Source of the DNA: Lachnospiraceae bacterium AC2028
GTDB lineage: Bacteria > Bacillota > Clostridia > Lachnospirales > Lachnospiraceae
NCBI GenBank assembly: GCA_000702685.1
Contig: JNJD01000008.1
Location: forward strand, 1 to 64,000
DNA length: 64,000 nucleotides
Reading direction: 5' to 3'
A program made the translations under genes and the position numbers. Each line of letters starts with the position of its first letter. Within the stretch, counting starts at the first letter, position 1. The notes below the pieces were generated by a model. It had not been told where the DNA came from. It did no database searches and saw nothing but the letters and a program-made list of their open reading frames with translations. Shown here one piece after another: positions 32,705-41,700 of this stretch.

Positions 32705-33694
32705 ATGCCAAAAGGTACAAATCAGAAGCTTAAACTCTACTATCTGGCCAAAATTATGACCGAGAGGACTGATGACGAGCATATGATTACCATGCCCGAG
32801 ATTCAGAAGGCTCTCCTTGAATATGAAGTCACTGCTGACAGAAAGAGCCTCTATGATGATCTCGAAACTCTTAGGGTCCTCGGGATTGATGTCATCGGTG
32901 AAAAGATAGGTCGGTATTTTTATTATCATGTTGGAGGAAAGCATTTTGAGATAGCAGAGCTTAAGCTCCTCGTCGATGCTATCCAGTCCTCCAAATTCAT
33001 TACTGAGAAAAAATCCAATGATCTTATAAAAAAGCTGACAGGATTTGCCAGCAAATATGAAGCAGACCAGCTTAAACGTCAGGTTGTCGTACAGGGCAGG
33101 GTTAAGACCATGAACGAAAGCATCTACTATTTCGTAGATGATGTTCATCGTGCTATTGCCGACAACAAACAGATTCGTTTTGAATATATGAAATGGACTG
33201 AGGCTAAAAAGCTAGTGCGCCGCAGGGAGACTCCGTACACAGTAAGCCCCTGGGCGCTTACTTGGGATGATGAGTACTATTACCTCATTGCCTATGACAT
33301 GGATGAAAAAATGATCAAACATTTCCGCGTCGATAAACTTAAGAGCATCGAAGTTCTTGATAAGAAACGTGTCGGCAAAGAAGCGTTTGAAAATTTCAAT
33401 CTAGCAAAGTACTCCAAGATGAGTTTCGGAATGTTCCATGGAGATCAGACCAACGTGAAGATCAGCTTCCACAAGGATATGGTCGGTGTTTTCATTGATC
33501 GCTTCGGTAGGGACATCTCTATCCAGCCTTCGATAAAGAAAGACTGGTATGAAACCCATGTCGATGTTGCGGTAAGTAACATCTTCCTTGGCTGGATATT
33601 TGGTCTAGGCACTGATGTTCAGATCCTCGGACCGGATAAGGTTGTAAAGCAGTTTAGGGCAGAAATTCAAGAAAGAGCGAAACTATACAAATAA
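32705..33694 (+). CDS. HTH-WYL transcriptional regulator 2
   Basis: 329 residues. The N-terminal winged HTH includes TADRKSLYDDLETLRVLGIDV. The WYL domain contains IRFEYMKW, TPYTVSPWALTWDDEYYYLIAYD and KHFRVDKLKSIEVLD; a WCX-type C-terminus follows. The ATG at 32705 has GGAGG eight bases before it, while the ATG at 32690 overlaps that site. The DUF262 gene follows by 20 bases, which suggests it controls that nuclease and perhaps the large operon after it. Confidence 0.88.
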   Translation: MPKGTNQKLKLYYLAKIMTERTDDEHMITMPEIQKALLEYEVTADRKSLYDDLETLRVLGIDVIGEKIGRYFYYHVGGKHFEIAELKLLVDAIQSSKFITEKKSNDLIKKLTGFASKYEADQLKRQVVVQGRVKTMNESIYYFVDDVHRAIADNKQIRFEYMKWTEAKKLVRRRETPYTVSPWALTWDDEYYYLIAYDMDEKMIKHFRVDKLKSIEVLDKKRVGKEAFENFNLAKYSKMSFGMFHGDQTNVKISFHKDMVGVFIDRFGRDISIQPSIKKDWYETHVDVAVSNIFLGWIFGLGTDVQILGPDKVVKQFRAEIQERAKLYK

Positions 33695-33714
33695 ACTTTT
33701 CTGGAGGATTATTT

Positions 33715-35463
33715 ATGGCATACGAAACTCCGCTAACTATTTCTGATGTTATTTCTAATATTTCGTCAAATTCATATGTACTCCCTTCTATACAAAGAGA
33801 GTTTGTGTGGGGCGTTGATCAAATTGAATGCTTGTTTGATAGCCTTATGCAGGGATATCCGATAGGCGGATTCCTATTTTGGGAGCTGTCTAGTAGTCAA
33901 TATAAAAAATATGAATTCTATAGTTTTCTCCAGCACTATCATGAGAAAACATCTACTCATAATCCACGAATCACTTTATCTAAAAACCAGAGTATTATGG
34001 CTGTTTTAGATGGACAACAACGTTTAACATCCCTATTTATAGGTTTGTGCGGAACCTATGCATACAAATTGCCATATAAGAAAAAAAAGAGTGATAGTTC
34101 ATTTCCTAAAAGAGAACTATATCTGAATATTATTGAACCGTTGGATGGAGTTGATAACAAATATGACTTTAATTTTTTGACCGATGAAGAAATAGTAAAC
34201 GATAAAAAACACTATTGGTTTAAAGTAGGAGATGTTCTGGGTTTTGAAAGAGAATCTTCAGTATTTCAGTTTATAACGAAGAATATTCACAGGGGCGAGT
34301 TTGATTATTCAGATAAGCAAGAAGATTTTGCTATGGATACTCTGTCGCGGCTTTATTATGCTGTCTGCGTTAACCCTACAATTAGCTATTATAGAATCAA
34401 ATCCGATGAACTTGATAAGGTTCTGAATATTTTTATACGTGTTAATAGCGGAGGAACAATACTAAGTTATTCGGATCTCCTCTTATCAATAGCTACTGCT
34501 CAATGGGAGGATGTAAACGCTAGAGAAGAAATTAATGAAATTGTTGATGAAGTCAATTCTATTGGCGGTGGATTTAACATTAATAAAGATTTTGTTTTGA
34601 AAACTGCATTGGTGCTTGCTGACATCAAAGATATAGCATTCAAGGTGGATAATTTTAAGAAATCAAACATGCAAAAAATAGAGCGGGAATGGGAAACTAT
34701 AAAAAGTGCTATTTATCAGTCTTATGTTCTTGTGTCGAGTTTCGGCTTTTCCAGAGAAAATCTTAGATCCAATAATGCCATAATTCCTATAGCATATTAC
34801 TTAAAGATGTTAGGACTTCCTAAGAATTTTGAAAGTTCTAAGGCATATGTCTCGAATAGAAAAATAATAAAGAAATGGCTGATCATGGCTCTGCTAAAAC
34901 AAACATTCAGTGGACAGCCTGATAATGTTTTAAGGCCGATAAGGACTATACTCCAAAATAATGGGAATAATGATTTTCCTATCGATGAGATAATTGAAAA
35001 ATTAAGGGGAACTAGAAAGTCTATGCTGTTTACAGAAGATGATTTTGATCATCTGCTCGATCTTCAGTATGGCAAAGCAGAGACGTACACGGCATTGATG
35101 ATGATATATCCGTCTTTGGATTTCAATAATAAGTTTCATATGGATCATATATATCCGAAGAGTAAATTTAAGAAAAGAATACTTATAAAGAAGCGCGTGA
35201 AGGAACAGGATGTTTCATGGTATTTAGATCATGTAAATGATATCAGCAACTTACAGCTGATTGAGGCAATGCCTAACATTCAGAAGCAAAATACTGATTT
35301 CAAAAAGTGGTATGACGAAGAGTATCCGACAGAGAAAGATAAAATACAGTATAGAAAGATAAACTATATTCCTGATATGGAATATGATTATTCTGATTTC
35401 AAAGAGTTCATTGAAAAAAGACGTACATTACTAAAAAAAGCATTCGAAAAAGTGTTATCGTAA
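33715..35463 (+). CDS. DUF262/HNH protein, GmrSD-like nuclease
   Basis: 582 residues. The N-terminal DUF262 domain shows LPSIQREFVWG (about 23-33) and DGQQRLTS (about 99-106); FIRVNSGGTILSYSDLLLS lies after it. The C-terminal DUF1524-type HNH region has MDHIYPKSKF (about 476-485) and DISNLQLIEAMPNIQKQ. GmrSD-type proteins are nucleotide-driven type IV restriction enzymes that cut modified phage DNA. The two halves are fused in one chain. CTGGAGGA precedes the ATG. It is directly behind a WYL regulator. Confidence 0.87.
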   Translation: MAYETPLTISDVISNISSNSYVLPSIQREFVWGVDQIECLFDSLMQGYPIGGFLFWELSSSQYKKYEFYSFLQHYHEKTSTHNPRITLSKNQSIMAVLDGQQRLTSLFIGLCGTYAYKLPYKKKKSDSSFPKRELYLNIIEPLDGVDNKYDFNFLTDEEIVNDKKHYWFKVGDVLGFERESSVFQFITKNIHRGEFDYSDKQEDFAMDTLSRLYYAVCVNPTISYYRIKSDELDKVLNIFIRVNSGGTILSYSDLLLSIATAQWEDVNAREEINEIVDEVNSIGGGFNINKDFVLKTALVLADIKDIAFKVDNFKKSNMQKIEREWETIKSAIYQSYVLVSSFGFSRENLRSNNAIIPIAYYLKMLGLPKNFESSKAYVSNRKIIKKWLIMALLKQTFSGQPDNVLRPIRTILQNNGNNDFPIDEIIEKLRGTRKSMLFTEDDFDHLLDLQYGKAETYTALMMIYPSLDFNNKFHMDHIYPKSKFKKRILIKKRVKEQDVSWYLDHVNDISNLQLIEAMPNIQKQNTDFKKWYDEEYPTEKDKIQYRKINYIPDMEYDYSDFKEFIEKRRTLLKKAFEKVLS

Positions 35464-35575
35464 GAAAATTATATTTAAAATGAACTGTTTGAGTGGTTTC
35501 ACTAATCATAAAAGAGGTTTATCAATGTCGATGCAGATGTCAGTGATAGGCTGATCGTTTAGATGGATAAGTACA

Positions 35576-38500
35576 ATGAAGAATATCAATGAATTAATCG
35601 GATTGATAAATGGAATCAATTTTGATGGCGTAATCAATCAGAAGGAAACTGATAGATTACAATCCTGGGTCGACAGAAGCAGAAATCTTGCTTATGAGGC
35701 AAAAGAAATCGAACTCATAAGCTTGATTGATACTATTCTTGAAGATCATGTTATTACTGACCAGGAAAGACAGCTGCTTGTTGATTATTGTAATAAGTAT
35801 AATGGGGATTCTATCGCCAACTCTGAAATATATCTCTTACAGGGCATCCTGGAGGGGGTTGTTTCTGATGGTGTAATAAACAATCTTGAAGTTCAGCGTC
35901 TCCAGGAGTGGATGGCAAAGTACGGAGAGGTACTGGATAAGTATCCCAAGTGCCAGTCTATGGCGAACAAAATAAGGGAAATTATAGAGGATGGTGTTGT
36001 CACTGATGACGAGAAGCAAGTCCTCTTGGATATTATCGATAATCAGATAGAGGACGTTCAATTCGAATCTAAGCTTGCATTCCTGATAAGTCAGGTTAAA
36101 GAGCAGAAAAATATCGGAATGGACCTTATCGATTTACTTGGGGACGATAGAGCGATTTCCAAGATTCATGAGCTGGCCGAAGGCGAGTTAGATAAGGGAT
36201 TAAGGTCGTATTATGGCTCAGTGACCTGCAATCGGGAGCTTATTTTCATATCATTGACGATCATCGCTATGCTCCACTATGAGGAGGGACGCTATTATGA
36301 AAGTGTCCGCGATACATATGAAGTCCTATATGATGATTATTCGGCCCAGAAGATCGAAGGTTTTATCAGAAGTCTTCTTTCCAAATATAGAGTTGACTCT
36401 AATGAGCGCCAGGTAAATGTGGCATTACGAAATGCCATTGTCCCGGGGTATTATCTTGCAGCATTCTTTGATTTCATATATGACATTTACAAATTGAATT
36501 TCCAGTTTGATCTTCCCGATGACATGTACGAGGACTTCAAGTTCGTATATGAAGGCCTGCGTCAGACCATGCTTTCCGAGGGCGACGATGTACAGGTTAA
36601 TGTTACGAAAAAGACGTATAAGCTGATCAAGACGACTAAGCAGCTTATTGCAGATGAAGATTTTGTGGACTCGGTTATTAAACTGAGCATCATAATCGTG
36701 CGTCTGATCGACAAGAAGATATGGAATAAAGAGATAAAGGTTTACAATCCATATCTTAAGCAGGGATTCGATAGATGGGCAGACAAGCTTAACGTATCTA
36801 CACGTGATCTAGAAGGCCATAAAGAAACATCGGCGTTTAGGTCCCGCTGGGAACCGAAGTATGTCTTGCTTGATAACAATGTTTATATTGTACCGCCCGT
36901 TCATAGGATTAAGTCTATGTATGACTATAGCACCATAAGAATAGAGGTGGAAAACCAGGGAGAAGTTTTGTATTCGAATACCAGACCCGATATAAGGGAA
37001 ATTATGGGTGGATATGAAATAAATCTGGATAAAATACGGATCAGCAATCCGCTTGGTGAGGTGACCTATAGGCTATATGCCGGGGATGAGGTTATTTATG
37101 ATAGTAAGGATAATCTTTATCGGAATGTTATAGCATTTTCTTATAAAGATAATTCTGAAATCAAGAACAATACAGACTTTAACGGCACAGCCATTTTCTG
37201 TTATAAGGGCGAAAGCAACAAACTCGAGCCCTACCATAAGACTTCGGACTATCTTCTTGCTCAGTATGGGGCACACTTGGGCGATAGCGTTTTAATAGGG
37301 GATGAGATATTCAATTTCTCATCTTTAGTTAGACCTGGTATTTTTGGAGAAGAGATTGTCGATCATTATTTGTATGATTCCGAAAAAAATCAAAAGTATG
37401 GTGTTTTTAAGGAAGCAAAGTACCTTGTCTTTGAAACAACTAACCTTGACGCCGGAATAGAAGTAAATATAGATGGGAAGGCATATAAAGCAAAGGATCT
37501 CGAAGGCGAAGTTAATAGCCGTGAGGGTGTAGTTAAGTATATTATTCATATCCCCAAGCTCGAAAGCGGCTTCCATTGTATTGCTATATATGAATTAATG
37601 CCGGGCAGAAGAACTGAGCTGACTTCTTTTGAGTTTGCAATTGATACCGCTCTGCAGGTAGAGGTTAGGGATAATGGCGAAAATACGTATGTTGTATCAG
37701 TAGGAAGCAATATTCTTAACGATGTTGTTACGCAGACGATAAGCGCTGATTCATTCGATCTGGAATGGCTTTCCGTGGAAGCTGATGGCAGGAGACTTTC
37801 ATATCAAGTGCCGTTACCAATTACATATTATTCCTTGGATGGAGAATCATGGAAATCAGCGGTAGATTCGTTGTGGATAGGTGACATATCGTCAGAAACC
37901 TCTATAAGGGTGAACAATAAAAACGTAACAGAACTGCAGGTATATGGTTCGAGCGGAAGTCCAATCGAGGAACCGATCCGAATGTCGGAGAAGGCTTTGT
38001 ATAGAGAAGCCAAAATCGGATTTTTGAAATCATATGCCGAGAGCAATGCATATTTCTTGCTTGTCATGATGGGCAAATCAGCCAAAGAAGCTGTGTTCAT
38101 TTGCTATAACAAGTGCCAGATATCCGATAATACAAAACTTGAATACGACGCAGAAAACAAGTGTCTGGATGTAGAAACCAGGTATCTTGGAAAAGGCAAG
38201 ATTTATTTCACTCTGACGGATGACGCCGGAGAACAATTATACAAGAGCAACATCGTTGAGAACGGTGAAGTAGTTAGTATTGGAGGTCTTAAATCCTTCA
38301 TGCCGTATCACGTTGCTTTCTTTGAGAAAAAGAGTGGTCTATCACTTACCGGAGATAGGCAGCTTGATACATTCGATAAGGTGATATATGACTGGTCTGA
38401 TTTGGTGGGTAAATCTTTTAAGATTACCGAAGTTTATTATGACCAGCCTGTGCAGGGGAGATTACTTCGAAAGAATCATTATTTCAACAAGACCTCATTG

Positions 38501-38773
38501 TGTATAACGAAACAAATTGATGAGGGTAAATACGAAGGAGAGCTTTACACAAACACCAGTAAGGGTAGTTTTTACCTTTTCAAGATAAACCCGGTTGAAG
38601 TTGAGCTATGCGGCGACGCAGTAGATGGAACTGTGGAATTATCAATCACTAAGGATGGAGATGGTTTGTTTCTTGATTTTGAACATCATGCGATTATGAA
38701 TACGATTGATGATTTGAATGCCGTAGATATTTTTTCTTACATTATGGATCTGAAAGGAATTGAGTTCATATGA
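35576..38773 (+). CDS. Large unassigned partner of the DruE-like helicase
   Basis: 1065 residues, soluble. The first 165 residues contain three related units: LIDTILEDHVITDQERQLL, LQGILEGVVSDGVINNLEVQ and IREIIEDGVVTDDEKQVLL, in the style of TerB helical pairs. A helical middle (170-400) is followed by about 650 residues of beta-rich sequence with Ig-like character. No enzyme motif seen. The stop overlaps the helicase start (ATGA). In type III Druantia a large unknown protein (DruH) precedes DruE, and this may be a counterpart, though similarity could not be tested. The ribosome site is weak. Confidence 0.6.
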   Translation: MKNINELIGLINGINFDGVINQKETDRLQSWVDRSRNLAYEAKEIELISLIDTILEDHVITDQERQLLVDYCNKYNGDSIANSEIYLLQGILEGVVSDGVINNLEVQRLQEWMAKYGEVLDKYPKCQSMANKIREIIEDGVVTDDEKQVLLDIIDNQIEDVQFESKLAFLISQVKEQKNIGMDLIDLLGDDRAISKIHELAEGELDKGLRSYYGSVTCNRELIFISLTIIAMLHYEEGRYYESVRDTYEVLYDDYSAQKIEGFIRSLLSKYRVDSNERQVNVALRNAIVPGYYLAAFFDFIYDIYKLNFQFDLPDDMYEDFKFVYEGLRQTMLSEGDDVQVNVTKKTYKLIKTTKQLIADEDFVDSVIKLSIIIVRLIDKKIWNKEIKVYNPYLKQGFDRWADKLNVSTRDLEGHKETSAFRSRWEPKYVLLDNNVYIVPPVHRIKSMYDYSTIRIEVENQGEVLYSNTRPDIREIMGGYEINLDKIRISNPLGEVTYRLYAGDEVIYDSKDNLYRNVIAFSYKDNSEIKNNTDFNGTAIFCYKGESNKLEPYHKTSDYLLAQYGAHLGDSVLIGDEIFNFSSLVRPGIFGEEIVDHYLYDSEKNQKYGVFKEAKYLVFETTNLDAGIEVNIDGKAYKAKDLEGEVNSREGVVKYIIHIPKLESGFHCIAIYELMPGRRTELTSFEFAIDTALQVEVRDNGENTYVVSVGSNILNDVVTQTISADSFDLEWLSVEADGRRLSYQVPLPITYYSLDGESWKSAVDSLWIGDISSETSIRVNNKNVTELQVYGSSGSPIEEPIRMSEKALYREAKIGFLKSYAESNAYFLLVMMGKSAKEAVFICYNKCQISDNTKLEYDAENKCLDVETRYLGKGKIYFTLTDDAGEQLYKSNIVENGEVVSIGGLKSFMPYHVAFFEKKSGLSLTGDRQLDTFDKVIYDWSDLVGKSFKITEVYYDQPVQGRLLRKNHYFNKTSLCITKQIDEGKYEGELYTNTSKGSFYLFKINPVEVELCGDAVDGTVELSITKDGDGLFLDFEHHAIMNTIDDLNAVDIFSYIMDLKGIEFI

Positions 38774-41700
38774 GCAGATTAAACTCTATTGAAAAATCCA
38801 AGTATATCAATAGCAGGTATAAGGAATATTTGCGCTCATCATTTCATTTTGGAGAAGATACACTTCAAAAACTCTTTGAGAAGCAACTCGAGAGCGAGGG
38901 CCTATTTAAGGGACCATACGTTGATTTGAACTTGCCATTCAGACGCGGCAGAAACATTCGGCAGTTAGTTGATGCCGAAATAGTATGTAAGTCGTTTCTT
39001 AAGCTGGGCGATATAAATTTTGATCGTCCGTTGTATTCTCATCAGGAAGAGTCTATTCAGCAGATTGCCGCCGGCAGGAGTGCAATTATTACAACTGGTA
39101 CGGGTTCTGGTAAAACGGAGAGTTTCCTGTTCCCGATCTTAAATGAATTATTAAAGGATTTGGAGAATGGAAATCATGAAGTAGGAATTCGAGCAATATT
39201 CCTTTATCCCATGAATGCCCTGGTTAATGACCAGATAGATAGAGTACGTGCTATTTTGTCTAACTTCCCGGATATAACGTATGGCTTCTTTACAGGTGAA
39301 ACAAAAGAAGCCGTATCAGATAAGCAAAGACAGAAATATGGAGAAGAGAACGGAGTTGTTATCCCGCCGAATGAACTTCTTTCGAGAAAGGAAATTCGTG
39401 ATAACCCGCCGCATCTGCTTTTTACCAACTATTCCATGTTGGAGTATTTGCTTATAAGGCCTAATGACTATTCAATATTTGAAGCAGAAAGGCTTAACAA
39501 TTGGAAGTTCGTAGTACTTGATGAGGCACACTCGTATTATGGCTCGCTTGGTATCGAGCTTTCTCTTCTCATGAGAAGACTTACCGGGCTTGCCAAGAAA
39601 AAGCCTCGTTTTATCTTAACCAGTGCGACTCTTGGTGAGAAGGGTAAATCAGAAAATGAAATTGTGGACTTCGCAAGGAGTCTTACTTCGGTAGATGATT
39701 TCGATGTTAAGGATATCATCTTCTCTAAACGAATACCCTTGGATGCTGCTAAGTTGGAGTACACTGTCGACGGAGCAGATTATACTGCATTAAATGCGGC
39801 GGGGGATGATTCTTCAAAGGTTAAGCAGATAGCGTCGAAATATGTATCTCTGTCAGATGGCGATGCAAGATCATATTTATATGAACTTCTTATTCGTGAC
39901 AGAAATGTATATGAGTTGTATAGCCAGTTAACTAAGGGAAGTCGAGCTTTCTCAAATATCTATAGCGAATATACATCTGGAATTAAGGAAGAGGAATTAA
40001 TAGCGCTTATCGATTTAATCAATATGTCGGAAAAGAATGGTATCGGAATCTTTGATCTGAAGTACCATTCTTTCGTGCGTCCTATTTCCGGCGCATATAT
40101 CACTCTTGGACAGAGTGGTAAGTTGACGCTCACAAAAACCAATGTCATTGATGGAATGAAGGCGTTTGAAGTTGGAAACTGCAGATATTGTAGCGCGCCT
40201 TATATTATTGGAAAAATACAGATTAATACAGAAGATGGCCTTGAGTATTTGTATCAGAACAAGGAAATAGATATTTACGAGAACTATGGAAATAATGAGT
40301 TCGTTAAGCTTGATTATTTCTTGCTTGAAAATGCTATAAGCGAGGATGTTGATCCTGAAACGATCGAAGAATACACAGTATGTGCAAAGTGCGGTTGCAT
40401 TCATCCTGCAAAGAATTTAAATGCTCGGAGATGTAATTGTGGAGACACATTTAAAACAACTATCTACAGAGTAAACCAGACAAAGGCAAATGAAGAAGAG
40501 GATGTTTTCAATAATATCAATCTTTGCCCTAGCTGTGGACATAAAACAAGATCGGGTGCCGTAAAGGGACTTAACCTTGGTAAAGATGAAGGCACAGCAC
40601 TTATAGCTCAGATTTTATACGAGGCTATTGATGAAGGCGAGGAAGCTGCAAAGCAGACCGGTGGTCTGTCGTTAAAGATGAAGCCTCGGGATACTGCATA
40701 TACCCCGACATCTAAAACAAAGCAATTTCTGGCATTCTCCGATAGTAGACAGCAGGCAAGTTTCTTTGCAACATTCTATGAATCTAACCATGTCCGCATG
40801 TTGAGAAAGCGCCTTATTTGGAAAGTCCTCGAAGAGCATGGCTTTAAGGATATTACTGTCGATGAACTTGCCGCCTATATGACGGAAAAGATAAAGAAGC
40901 AGGATTTATTCCATAATGAAATGTCTGCGCATAAGAACGCGTGGGCAGCAGTTATGGTTGATCTGTTAAGAGTAGATGGTGTGTACGATGGTGAAGGCCT
41001 CGGACTTTATCATTTTGATATAGACCTTTCAAGTATTATGGATTCGTTCTCTGAAGAGGATATTGCTGAAGAATTTGGAGAGTACAACATAACTAAGAAA
41101 GATCTGGAGAACGTTATGCAGGTCGTTCTTGGCGTATTTAAAGTTACTCCTGCAATCAACTATACAAAGTCGACTCTTACACCGGAAGAGAAGGCAGAAC
41201 ATTTGGAATATAGACGGTTTGACAACTTCGTTGCATTACAGAATCCGAAGACCACACCGTCCATAAGAAGCTTTCTGCCGGTAAGCGGCAAAGAGAATAT
41301 GGTCGTTCGCTATATTGAACGGACCTTTGGATGCGATGCAGAAAAAGCAAAAGACATACTTACGATCATCTTTTCGAATCTGTTGGTGGGACAGTCACAG
41401 ATGCCGGGTGTAGAGCCGATCGTAATAAAGGAACCGACCAAGGATGCGTATCAGATTGATGTTAGCAGATATGTAGTAAGAAACTATAAGTCTACGCAGT
41501 ATTACAGATGTAATAAATGTGGGTCTCTTACTCCATATAATGTTCACGATGTTTGTGTTCAGGATAGATGTAAAGGAACGCTTGAACCTGTTGATCCGGA
41601 TGAGGCATTAAAGAATAACTTCTACCGTTCGGAATATAAAACAAAGAAGATTGAGAGCATTGTTGTTGAAGAACATACCGCACAGCTTGATCGAAAGAAA

